From assembly GCF_014697025.1 (NCBI RefSeq), contig NZ_JACJRC010000011.1:108153-172152 (forward strand): a stretch of DNA of 64,000 nucleotides, read 5' to 3'. Source of the stretch: Alkalinema sp. FACHB-956 (lineage in GTDB: Bacteria > Cyanobacteriota > Cyanobacteriia > Leptolyngbyales > Leptolyngbyaceae). The position numbers were made by a program, and so were the translations under genes. Below the pieces are notes generated by a model that saw only the letters and a program-made list of their open reading frames with translations, had not been told where the DNA came from and ran no database searches. This document shows, piece after piece, positions 55,765 to 63,152 of this stretch (the stretch's first letter is position 1; each line of letters begins with the position of its first letter).

Positions 55765-56559
55765 ATGACAATGACTGCAACGAATCAAAACTCTGCAACC
55801 CTGCCCCCCTCAACCCGCGATCGGATGATCTCTGCGGTGTTTGAAAACCAAACCAAGGTTCAAGAAGTTGTCCAACGATTGATCGATCGGGGCATTCCCG
55901 CAGAGGACATTTCCGTCATGGGGCGGAATTTTGAATCCACGACCCGAGTGGCTGGATTTATTACGAAGCGCGATGTGATTTTAGGGGGTTTGAAGCAAGG
56001 CGCAATTTTTGGTTCACTCTTTGGATCTGTCCTCAGTTTGCTGACGGGCGTTGGCGTTCTGTTTATTCCCTTTGTTGGCCCCGTGGTGGCCGCAGGGCCG
56101 ATCGGTGCAGCACTGATTGGAGCAGCATCCGGTGCCTTGGCCGGGAGTGCAGGAGCAGGTCTGGCCTCGCTGTTGGTCACGCTGGGAATGCCGGAAGATA
56201 AGGCTGCTGTTTATCAAACCCTCGTGTCTGCGGGGGAATTTCTGGTGATGGCGGAGGTGCCGGAATCTCGCACAGGAGAATACCAACTGCTGATGGAAAG
56301 TGCAGGCGGCAAGGAAGTCCATACGATCGATCAAGTGTTACCCCGTCCCTGTCCTGGCCGCTGTGGCAGTCCTGACGACTTGACGCCGGACGTACGCTCC
56401 CACCTATCTCCGGACGCTCAAACCATGTTTATTGAGCAGTACAATGCGGCGATCGATGCGGGTAAAGAGTCTCCCTTGGCAGAACAAATGGCTTGGGAAA
56501 CCATCCGTCAGAAGTTTGTCGAAAATGAAGAAGGTGTCTGGTCTAAGCCTGCGGCATAA
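55765..56559 (+). CDS. YflT-like glycine-zipper protein fused to a ChaB-like domain
   Basis: A 264-residue protein. The N-terminal ~60 residues ([20 protein letters not shown], then [11 protein letters not shown]) are the YflT/GspM-type domain. A Gly/Ala-rich hydrophobic hairpin (about 75-140) and a short alpha/beta part follow, as in the protein at 27439. The last ~65 residues ([20 protein letters not shown] and [13 protein letters not shown]) look like ChaB, a small cation-stress protein. The fusion probably links a membrane-associated stress sensor with ChaB function. It sits 36 bases after dps. Confidence 0.82.
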   Translation: MTMTATNQNSATLPPSTRDRMISAVFENQTKVQEVVQRLIDRGIPAEDISVMGRNFESTTRVAGFITKRDVILGGLKQGAIFGSLFGSVLSLLTGVGVLFIPFVGPVVAAGPIGAALIGAASGALAGSAGAGLASLLVTLGMPEDKAAVYQTLVSAGEFLVMAEVPESRTGEYQLLMESAGGKEVHTIDQVLPRPCPGRCGSPDDLTPDVRSHLSPDAQTMFIEQYNAAIDAGKESPLAEQMAWETIRQKFVENEEGVWSKPAA

Positions 56560-56591
56560 CAGGTCTAACGCCTAATTGATTGATCAATTCT

Positions 56592-56707
56592 ACAGATCCG
56601 ATTCCCCTTTGTCTCCCTTGTTAAGGGCAAAGGGGAATTCATTTAAATTTCTTGAGAGTCTCCCTTGTTCTTAGCGTAGCCTCTCCGAAGGAGATAGGGG
56701 AACTTAG
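56592..56707. repeat. C/G-tract palindromic repeat with AGCGTAGCCTCTCC element
   Basis: Stems CCCCTTTG/CAAAGGGG and CCTCTCCGAAGGAGA(G) type arms resemble the element at 2138-2338, including the AGCGTAGCCTCTCC motif. It lies between the YflT-ChaB gene and the convergent small gene at 56758. Confidence 0.65.
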
Positions 56708-56757
56708 AGCGATCGAGTAATCTCCCGATCGCCCTACCCGATCGCCCTAAGTGGCTT

Positions 56758-56946
56758 CTAATTGCCTTCTAGCATAATCTCCCTAGCCGCAACCCGCACG
56801 ACGGTGGGTTCGCCCCGTTTGCGGACGGTTTGACTCCATTCGTGGGCGCTGATGAAGTTGATAACGTGCAAAATGCCGATCGCGGCTTCGACAGCATCGG
56901 CTTCACCGCTCAGTTGTAGCTTGATTTTCTTGGTATAGCGTGTCAT
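56758..56946 (-). CDS. Small alpha/beta protein, leader-associated family (type 2, copy A)
   Basis: A 62-residue protein. Its pattern, KKIKLQLSGEADAVEAAIGI then LHVINFISAHEWSQTV then TVVRVAAREI, suggests strand-helix-helix-strand. It matches the 13084-13296 protein without gaps over 31 residues and is nearly identical to 61845-62030 (differing only at the last residue). I know no named family. The start is ATG 56946; a GAGG ribosome site lies about 8 bases upstream. The leader 56997-57138 precedes it. Two almost identical copies with conserved leaders suggest selection or a recent duplication. Confidence 0.72.
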   Translation of the reverse strand: MTRYTKKIKLQLSGEADAVEAAIGILHVINFISAHEWSQTVRKRGEPTVVRVAAREIMLEGN

Positions 56947-57243
56947 TCGGTTTCCTCAAAAATGTGAAGTTAATGGACGAGGAAAACCAAAAAGCTAGCC
57001 GCCCCGTTTTCTGACATGGCGAAACAGGGCGGCTTGGGGTGCTAAAATGCAATCCAGGCAACCATGCTGGTGTGTTCAGCTTGGGGGCTTAGCGATCGTT
57101 CTGAGGCGGGAATCTCATTGCGATCGCGCTAGTTTTTTTGGCGTATTGGCAGCAGGAGTTGTATGTCCGATTGCTGCTTAACTATAGCAATGTAGCGGCG
57201 ATCGTTACTCCCGTCAACCGTACAGGGGCATTAAATTTTGTAG
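56764..57243. repeat. 480-bp direct repeat, copy A
   Basis: This segment matches 61848-62328 over its whole length in the same orientation, with scattered changes concentrated outside the gene and stems. It spans the small gene and its structured leader. The sequence on both sides differs between copies. The two copies bracket about 4.6 kb holding a TPR-CHAT gene, two MITEs and a Uma2 gene. Bases 57244-57407 after it contain no other feature than the upstream region of the CHAT gene. Confidence 0.92.
56997..57138 (-). promoter_or_regulatory. Structured leader or attenuator of the small gene (copy 2)
   Basis: On the minus strand: a stem around GCGATCG...CGATCGC (57091-57134), the box GCTAAGCCCCCAAGCTG (57077-57093), a linker with GGATTGCA, then a GC-rich stem AGCCGCCC/GGGCGGCT (56997-57034) followed by AGCTTTTTGG, then the ribosome site and ATG. 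Compared with 13343-13470, both stems keep pairing although the bases differ. The plus strand contains an extended -10-like TGCTAAAAT, so antisense transcription is also possible. Confidence 0.55.
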
Positions 57244-57407
57244 CGCGATCGGAAGTTTCATAGGGTCTGAGGGGGTAGAAAGAGAGGGGTTATAGAATCA
57301 ATCCCAGGGTTATTGGTTGGAGGTTGTGGTTCGGAATCGGGAGGCCCGATCGCACGATCGCGCTTGGGTTAGTGTTATTGAATTAGGAAAGTTAATGGAG
57401 TCAGGTC

Positions 57408-60400
57408 ATGGGGAAAGTTGGCTGGGTGAATGTGGGGTTGGTGGGGTTATTGATGGTTGCGCAGATTGGGATGATGGAAGGAGCGATCGCGCAGCAGAAT
57501 ACAAACGTGGAGAAAGGTCGATCGGGCAATAACTACTTGTCGATCGATAGCAAGATTGATGAAAAAAGCGACAAAACAGATAACGGAAAAAGATTTAATA
57601 TTCACACATTTGAAGCGAAAGCTGGGCAGAAAATAACGATCGAAGTAACGAGTCCAGATTTTGCTCCTAGTGTAGTTGTGATGAATTCGGAGAAACAGGA
57701 AGTTGCTTCTGATTGGGGATATCGTAATTTTAAGCTGCCAGTCTTTTTAGAGATTCCGCGTGATGGATTGTACATTGTTGTCATTGTGGTTAAACCAGGT
57801 AGTCCTTTGGGCAATTACCAACTGATTAGCCGCTCGTCCACACAGACTGACTTTGAATTAGCCGAAGCAGAACAATTAAATCAGCAAGTGCTTCAGCTTC
57901 GCAGCGAGGGAAAATATCAGACAGGCGTTCCATTGGCAGAAAAAGCATTACAAATTCGACAGCGGATTCTGGGTGATCGCCATCCCGCTGTTGCCACCAG
58001 CCTCAATAATCTGGCCGGACTGTACCAGAGTCAAGGGCGTTACGACAAAGCCGAACCCTTGTATCTTCAAGCCTTGGAACTGCTCAAATCGCTCTTGGGC
58101 GATCGCCATCCCGCTGTCGCCACCAGCCTCAATAATCTGGCCGCACTGTACAGGAATCAAGGACGATACGACAAAGCCGAACCCTTGTATCTGCAAGCCT
58201 TTGAACTGCGTAAATCGCTCTTGGGTGAACACCATCCCGATGTCGCCTCCAGCCTCAACAATCTGGCCGGACTGTACGATCGTCAAGGGCGTTACGACAA
58301 AGCCGAACCCTTGTATATTCAAGCCTTGGAACTGTTCAAATCGCTCTTGGGTGAACGCCATCCCGCTGTCGCCACCAGCCTCAATAATCTGGCCGCACTG
58401 TACGACAGTCAAGGACGTTACGACAAAGCCGAACCCTTGTATATTCAAGCCTTGGAACTGAGCAAATCACTCTTGGGTGACCGCCATCCCGATGTCGCCA
58501 ACAGCCTCAATAATCTGGCCGCACTGTACAAGAGTCAAGGGCGTTACGACAAAGCCGAACCCTTGTATGTTCAAGCCTTGGAACTGTTCAAATCGCTCTT
58601 GGGTGAACGCCATCCCTCTGTCGCCACCAGCCTCAATAATCTGGCCGCACTGTACCAGAGTCAAGGGCGATACGACAAAGCCGAACCCTTGTTTATTCAA
58701 GCCTTGGAACTGCGCAAATCGCTCTTGGGTGAACGCCATCCCTCTGTCGCCACCAGCCTCAATAATCTGGCCGCACTGTACCAGAGTCAAGGGCGATACG
58801 ACAAAGCAGAACCCTTGTTTATTCAAGCCTTGGAACTGCGCAAATCGCTCCTGGGCGATCGCCATCCTGATGTCGCCTCCAGCCTCAATAATCTGGCCAC
58901 ACTGTACCAGAGTCAAGGCCGTTACGATAACGCAATCGCCCTCCTAAACCAAGGACTGACCATCGAAGAAACCAACCTCTCCACCCACCTCGCCTTCGGG
59001 GCCGAAGACCAAAAACAGGACTACATTGCTCAATTAAGCGGCACAACGGATGGGGCAATTTCTCTGCACCTGCAAGCCCAACCCACCAACCCCCAAGCCG
59101 CCCAACTCGCCCTCACCACCCTCTTCCGTCGCAAAGGCCGCATCCTCGATGCTACCAGCCTCAGCCTCGCCAGCCTGCGCCAAAACCTCACCCCCGAAAA
59201 CCAAACCCTCCTCAACCAACTCGCCGATCGTACCAGCCAACTCGCCGCCCTGCCCTACAGCCCCCTCCTCCGCACCGACCCCACCACCTACCGCCAACAA
59301 CTCCAAACCCTGACCCAGCAAGTCTCCGACCTGCAAGCCGACCTCGCCCGTCGCAGCGCCACCTACCGCCAACAAACCCAACCCATCACCCTCGACGCCA
59401 TCCAACAACAAATCCCCCCCAACACCACCCTGCTCGAAATCACCCGCTATAAACCCTTCAACCCCAAAGCCAAAGAGTCCGAACAAGTGGGCAAACCCCG
59501 CTATGCCGCCTACCTACTGACCCGCGACGGCACCCTTACCGCGATCGACCTGGGTGAAGCCGCCCCGATCGACCAACTCACCGCCGAATTTCGCGACGCC
59601 CTGCAACGCCCCACCACCAACCCCACCGAGATCGCCCGCCAACTCGATGCCGCCCTAATGCAACCCATCCGCGCCAAACTCAACCCCACCCACAAAACCC
59701 TACTCATCTCCCCCGACAGCCACCTCAACCTCATCCCCTTCGCCGCCCTCGTCGATGAAAATAACCGCTACCTCGTCGAAACCCTGAATATCTCCTACCT
59801 CACCTCCGGGCGCGACCTCCTCCGCCTGCCCTCCCCCAACACCAAACCCGACAGCAAACCCTCAGCCCCCCTCCTCCTCGCCAACCCCGACTACACGATC
59901 GCCTCAGCCTCCTCTTCTCCTTCCCCTCGCCCCACGGGAGAGGGGCCAGGGGTGAGGGCCGCCGCCGACCTGCGCAGCCTCAGCTTCGACCCCCTCCCCG
60001 GCACCGCTGAAGAAGCCAAAGCGATCGCGCCCAAACTCCCCGGCGTCACCCTCCTGACCGCCTCCCAAGCCACCGAAACCGCCCTTAAACAAACACCAGC
60101 CCCCCGCATCCTCCACATCGCCACCCACGGTTTCTTCCTCGCCGACCTGCCCCAACCCAAGCTCGACAACAGTCGTAGCCTCTTCGCCAGCCGCAGCTTC
60201 TCCGAGCCCCGTGCAGGGGCCAGACCCGATGTCCCCGTCGCCATACCCGTCGCCCGTCCCTACAACCCCAACGACAACCCCCTCCTACGATCGGGCCTCG
60301 CCCTCGCCGGAGCCAATCGCCTCAACGGGGGCAACCCCAACAGCGACGGCATCCTCACCGCCCTAGAAGCCTCCCAACTCAACCTGCGCGGCACCGAACT

Positions 60401-60710
60401 CGTCATCCTCTCCGCCTGCGAAACCGCCCTAGGCGATGTTACCAATGGCGAAGGCGTCTACGGTCTGCGCCGCGCCTTCACCCTCGCAGGTGCGCAAACC
60501 CAAATGATTAGCCTCTGGAAAGTCAGCGACGAAGGCACCAAAGATTTAATGGTGAAATACTACGATCGTCTACTCGCTGGCACAGGCCGCAACCAAGCCC
60601 TCCTAGACACCCAGCGGGAACTCCTCAACACCCCGCAATATCAACATCCCTACTACTGGGCTTCCTTCATCCTCTCCGGCAACTGGCAACCCCTCCCAAA
60701 AACACCATAG
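57408..60710 (+). CDS. TPR-CHAT protease-like protein with PPC-like domain
   Basis: An 1100-residue exported protein. A signal peptide ends in GAIAQ. Residues ~45-140 resemble a pre-peptidase C-terminal (PPC) beta-sandwich. Then come eight 42-residue kinesin-light-chain-type TPRs (SLNNLAALYQSQGRYDKAEP units), nearly identical in DNA, from about 185 to 515. The C-terminal CHAT domain has His in LHIATHGFFLA and Cys in VILSACETALG, and ends in HPYYWASFILSGNW. Two repeat-derived insertions lie inside CHAT. GGAG precedes the ATG. It is caspase-like by family; its target is unknown. Confidence 0.93.
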   Translation: MGKVGWVNVGLVGLLMVAQIGMMEGAIAQQNTNVEKGRSGNNYLSIDSKIDEKSDKTDNGKRFNIHTFEAKAGQKITIEVTSPDFAPSVVVMNSEKQEVASDWGYRNFKLPVFLEIPRDGLYIVVIVVKPGSPLGNYQLISRSSTQTDFELAEAEQLNQQVLQLRSEGKYQTGVPLAEKALQIRQRILGDRHPAVATSLNNLAGLYQSQGRYDKAEPLYLQALELLKSLLGDRHPAVATSLNNLAALYRNQGRYDKAEPLYLQAFELRKSLLGEHHPDVASSLNNLAGLYDRQGRYDKAEPLYIQALELFKSLLGERHPAVATSLNNLAALYDSQGRYDKAEPLYIQALELSKSLLGDRHPDVANSLNNLAALYKSQGRYDKAEPLYVQALELFKSLLGERHPSVATSLNNLAALYQSQGRYDKAEPLFIQALELRKSLLGERHPSVATSLNNLAALYQSQGRYDKAEPLFIQALELRKSLLGDRHPDVASSLNNLATLYQSQGRYDNAIALLNQGLTIEETNLSTHLAFGAEDQKQDYIAQLSGTTDGAISLHLQAQPTNPQAAQLALTTLFRRKGRILDATSLSLASLRQNLTPENQTLLNQLADRTSQLAALPYSPLLRTDPTTYRQQLQTLTQQVSDLQADLARRSATYRQQTQPITLDAIQQQIPPNTTLLEITRYKPFNPKAKESEQVGKPRYAAYLLTRDGTLTAIDLGEAAPIDQLTAEFRDALQRPTTNPTEIARQLDAALMQPIRAKLNPTHKTLLISPDSHLNLIPFAALVDENNRYLVETLNISYLTSGRDLLRLPSPNTKPDSKPSAPLLLANPDYTIASASSSPSPRPTGEGPGVRAAADLRSLSFDPLPGTAEEAKAIAPKLPGVTLLTASQATETALKQTPAPRILHIATHGFFLADLPQPKLDNSRSLFASRSFSEPRAGARPDVPVAIPVARPYNPNDNPLLRSGLALAGANRLNGGNPNSDGILTALEASQLNLRGTELVILSACETALGDVTNGEGVYGLRRAFTLAGAQTQMISLWKVSDEGTKDLMVKYYDRLLAGTGRNQALLDTQRELLNTPQYQHPYYWASFILSGNWQPLPKTP
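59917..59964 (+). repeat. Palindromic repeat inserted inside the CHAT coding region
   Basis: The stretch encodes PSPRPTGEGPGVRA, a well-known translation of a G/C-rich palindromic repeat. Its DNA resembles the intergenic copy at 28571-28612 (GGGAGAGGGGCCAGGGGTGAGGG form). It keeps the frame and lies between two conserved CHAT segments, so it extends a surface loop. A second palindrome, GCCCCGTGCAGGGGC at 60208-60222, encodes EPRAGARPD. Confidence 0.75.
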
Positions 60711-60744
60711 CGATTGGACGGTGACATCAAATCGTTCGATCGCA

Positions 60745-60892
60745 GCGATGTATACGATCCCCCCCAGCCCCCGCGCTAACGCGCCGCTAACGCGCCGCTA
60801 ACGCTAGAAAAAAGGGGGGAATTTAGCCAAATTCGTTCAAATGTATTCAAAGTCCCCCTTTTTAAGGGGGATTTAGGGATCGTATACATCGC
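60745..60892. repeat. MITE with GCGATGTATACGATCC inverted ends, copy 1
   Basis: The ends are perfect 16-base inverted repeats (GCGATGTATACGATCC / GGATCGTATACATCGC). The interior has C/G-tract stems and a local triplication of CGCGCCGCTAA at about 60775-60803. It follows the CHAT gene. Confidence 0.85.
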
Positions 60893-60925
60893 AATTACAA
60901 AGTGACATCAAATCGCTCGCTCGCT

Positions 60926-61042
60926 GCGATGTATACGATCCCCCCTAGCCCCCCTTAAAAAGGGGGGAATTCAGCCAAATTCGTTTAAATTCATTCAAAG
61001 TCCCCCTTTTTAAGGGGGATTTAGGGGGATCGTATACATCGC
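60926..61042. repeat. MITE with GCGATGTATACGATCC inverted ends, copy 2
   Basis: A second, 117-bp copy lies 33 bases after the first, same ends, without the CGCGCC insertion. Both are preceded by a GTGACATCAAATCG motif, so the pair looks like a tandem duplication of one element. Confidence 0.85.
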
Positions 61043-61078
61043 AATCACAAATTGATTAGATATACGGCGTTATTTTGA

Positions 61079-61711
61079 TTAAGTATGCGGTGTTGTTTCA
61101 CCAGCGGTCAGTAGTTGTTTTGCCGTCAGGTTTAGCGTTGGAAATAGCGTAGTCTCGATCGCTTGTTCTCCTTCATAAACCTTTTCCTCATACAACCCTT
61201 CCACCCACTCCAAAATCGTTACTTTTTGCGCGATCGGATCGATAATCCAGTATTCAGGAATGCGTCGTCCCGCATATTCTGTACGTTTATAGCGATAATC
61301 CCGATTTTCTTGCTTCGGACTCACCACTTCCACAACCAACAGCGGGGAAGGCATATCGTGGGTGATGAGGGATTGCGTGGCTCCTTCTAAGGCGATCGCT
61401 GATTCCTCTGAGAGGATGATCAAATCGGGTTCCCGTGCAGTTGCGCGTGCGCCGCTCACAGCAATTTGCGTTTTCATGGCGATTTGGTTGGCGGGAATCC
61501 CGAGTTTAATCAATTGAGCCAGCAAAAAGATAGCGATTTGGATATTCAGGCGACTTTCAGGTGGCATAGTGACTAATTCCCCGTTAACCAATTCGTAGCG
61601 CGTCTCGCTACCGTCGTCATAGTTGAGGTACTCCTCTAGGGTCATAGGCTTTGTGATGACACTCATAGCGTTCACCAGAGGTTGCTGAACTGCGGTTCGT
61701 ACAGTTTCCAT
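61079..61711 (-). CDS. Uma2-family (DUF820) putative endonuclease
   Basis: A 210-residue protein of the PD-(D/E)XK-fold Uma2 family, abundant in cyanobacteria. Characteristic segments are [20 protein letters not shown], with NGELVTMPP next. Then come [16 protein letters not shown] and EYWIIDP. The active-site Asp and Glu are in EPDL and VEVVSP. The family has many genomic copies and its role is unclear. The ATG at 61711 is preceded by AAGGAAA. It lies inside the 4.6-kb interval flanked by the 480-bp repeats. Confidence 0.92.
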   Translation of the reverse strand: METVRTAVQQPLVNAMSVITKPMTLEEYLNYDDGSETRYELVNGELVTMPPESRLNIQIAIFLLAQLIKLGIPANQIAMKTQIAVSGARATAREPDLIILSEESAIALEGATQSLITHDMPSPLLVVEVVSPKQENRDYRYKRTEYAGRRIPEYWIIDPIAQKVTILEWVEGLYEEKVYEGEQAIETTLFPTLNLTAKQLLTAGETTPHT

Positions 61712-61762
61712 TGTACTGTTTTCCTTTGGGTCGATCGGATACCTCGTCGATCGTGTAGAGCT

Positions 61763-61844
61763 GATCCCCCCCTTAAAAAAGGGGGAATTTGACCAAATTC
61801 TTTCAAAGTCCCCCTTAATAAGGGGGATTTAGGGGGATCGAAGA
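61763..61844. repeat. C/G-tract palindromic repeat
   Basis: CCCCCCTTAAAAAAGGGGG and CCCCCTTAATAAGGGGG stems in the gap between the Uma2 gene and the small gene, ending at the small gene stop codon. It belongs to the same family as the other intergenic elements. Confidence 0.65.
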
Positions 61845-62030
61845 TTAGCCTTCTAGCATAATCTCCCTAGCCGCAACCCGCACGACGGTGGGTTCGCCCC
61901 GTTTACGGACGGTTTGGCTCCATTCGTGGGCGCTGATGAAGTTGATAACGTGCAGAATCCCGATCGCGGCTTCGACAGCATCGGCTTCACCGCTCAGTTG
62001 TAGCTTGATCTTCTTGGTATAGCGGGTCAT
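61845..62030 (-). CDS. Small alpha/beta protein, leader-associated family (type 2, copy B)
   Basis: A 61-residue protein, identical to the 56758-56946 protein except for lacking the final Asn. Silent changes are scattered through the gene (for example at 61909, 61918 and 61955), so the protein sequence is being kept. ATG 62030 is preceded by GGAGGAAAAC, closer to a normal ribosome site than in copy A. It has the leader 62081-62217. Confidence 0.72.
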   Translation of the reverse strand: MTRYTKKIKLQLSGEADAVEAAIGILHVINFISAHEWSQTVRKRGEPTVVRVAAREIMLEG

Positions 62031-62328
62031 AGGTTTTCCTCCAAACGTGAAGTCAATGGACGAGGAAAACCCAAAAAGCTAGCCGCCCCGTTTTCTGACA
62101 TGGCGAAACAGGGCGGCTTGGGGTGCTAAAATGCAATCCAGGCAACCATGCTGGTCTCTGCAGCTTGGGGGCTTAGCGATCGTTTTGAGGGCCTTAAGCT
62201 CAAGGCGATCGCGCTAGTTTTTTGGGCGTATCAGCAGCAAGGATGAAAGGTTCTCGTGCTGCTTAACTATAGCAATGTAGCGGCGATCGTTCTGTCCGTC
62301 AACCGTATAGGGGTGTTAAATTTTGTAG
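61848..62328. repeat. 480-bp direct repeat, copy B
   Basis: Second copy of 56764-57243, same orientation, 5.08 kb downstream. Similarity stops at both ends at TGTAG and at GCCTTCTAGC. It precedes the brnTA pair. Bases 62329-62489 show no gene. Confidence 0.92.
62081..62217 (-). promoter_or_regulatory. Structured leader or attenuator of the small gene (copy 3)
   Basis: Same plan as at 56997-57138: stem AGCCGCCC/GGGCGGCT (62081-62118) with a downstream U-run on the minus strand, and box GCTAAGCCCCCAAGCTG (62161-62177). The second stem, around GCGATCG...CGATCGC, is at 62175-62215. Confidence 0.55.
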
Positions 62329-62489
62329 TCTGGTCAGCTAGACATTCAACTTCTTTCCAATCTTTGCTTGCTGTAGACTAACTCAGGAACCCTAATCCCA
62401 ATCGTTCCTTAACATCTATTAAGCCAGCAACCCTAAATTTAGCAGTGTTGCTAAATATAATGTAAATACGTTGTAACGACAGGCACCCT

Positions 62490-62783
62490 ATGGATGAGCT
62501 AGAATTCGAGTGGAACCCGCTCAAAGCCGAAGCAAACGAACGCAAGCATGGTGTTTCATTTGAAGAAGCTGAAAGCGTTTTCTACGACGAATATGCTCGC
62601 TTGATCCCAGACCCAGACCATTCGATCGGAGAAGAAAGATTCATACTCTTGGGCGTGAGCGAAATTTCTCGTTTATTGACCGTTGTGCATTTGTACAAAG
62701 GTAGCGATCGAATGATTCGGATTATTTCTGCACGTCCAGCAACAAAACAGGAAAGACATCAATACGAGGAGTTTTTGCCATGA
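62490..62783 (+). CDS. brnT: BrnT-family toxin
   Basis: A 97-residue RelE-fold ribonuclease toxin of the BrnT family. It has FEWNPLKAEANERKHGVSFE near the N-terminus, the central DPDHSIGEERFILLGVS, and RIISARPATKQERHQYEEF at the end. The Lys/Arg/Glu residues of these blocks are intact. It overlaps its antitoxin gene by 4 bases in the usual toxin-first order. AGGC before the ATG is a weak ribosome site. BrnTA pairs are autoregulated by the antitoxin complex. Confidence 0.93.
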   Translation: MDELEFEWNPLKAEANERKHGVSFEEAESVFYDEYARLIPDPDHSIGEERFILLGVSEISRLLTVVHLYKGSDRMIRIISARPATKQERHQYEEFLP

Positions 62784-62989
62784 GAGATGAGTATGATTTT
62801 TCTCAATCGGTGCCAAACCCCTATACCCAAAGCCTAAAAAAGCAGATCACCATTCGTCTGGAAGAAGATGTGATCAATTACTTTAAGACCCTAGCCAGCG
62901 AGACAGGAATTCCCTATCAAACGCTCATTAATCTATATTTACAGGACTGTGCAAAATCTCAGCGAAAACCATCATTAGAATGGGTCTAA
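62780..62989 (+). CDS. brnA: BrnA-family antitoxin
   Basis: A 69-residue ribbon-helix-helix antitoxin. It has KKQITIRLEEDVINYFKTLA, then SETGIPYQTLINLYLQD, which give the strand-helix-helix DNA-binding fold. The N-terminal tail probably wraps the toxin. Start and toxin stop overlap (ATGA). Its TAA stop codon lies at the border of the MITE starting at 62989. Confidence 0.9.
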   Translation: MRDEYDFSQSVPNPYTQSLKKQITIRLEEDVINYFKTLASETGIPYQTLINLYLQDCAKSQRKPSLEWV

Positions 62990-63138
62990 TACCAAATCAA
63001 CTTGTAATTGCAACGCATAACGATCCCCCTAAATCCCCCTTATTAAGGAGGACTTTGAATAAATTTGGCTGAATTCCCCCCTTTTTAAGGGGGGGTAGGG
63101 GGGATCGGATCTGTAGCCGTGATTAATCAATTTGGTCT
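62989..63138. repeat. MITE with ATACCAAAT inverted ends, copy 2
   Basis: A 150-bp element with the same inverted ends and C/G-tract interior as 12743-12892. CTA flanks both sides, a possible 3-bp target duplication. It begins at the last base of the brnA stop codon and ends shortly before the convergent CHAT gene. Confidence 0.75.
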
Positions 63139-63152
63139 AGAAATGACTTTTT

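Noticed and set aside
57948..58947. Long open frames in other registers and on the minus strand through the TPR region
   Set aside because: They arise because the 126-bp repeats have no stops in several frames; the TPR frame has a signal peptide upstream and the CHAT domain downstream.
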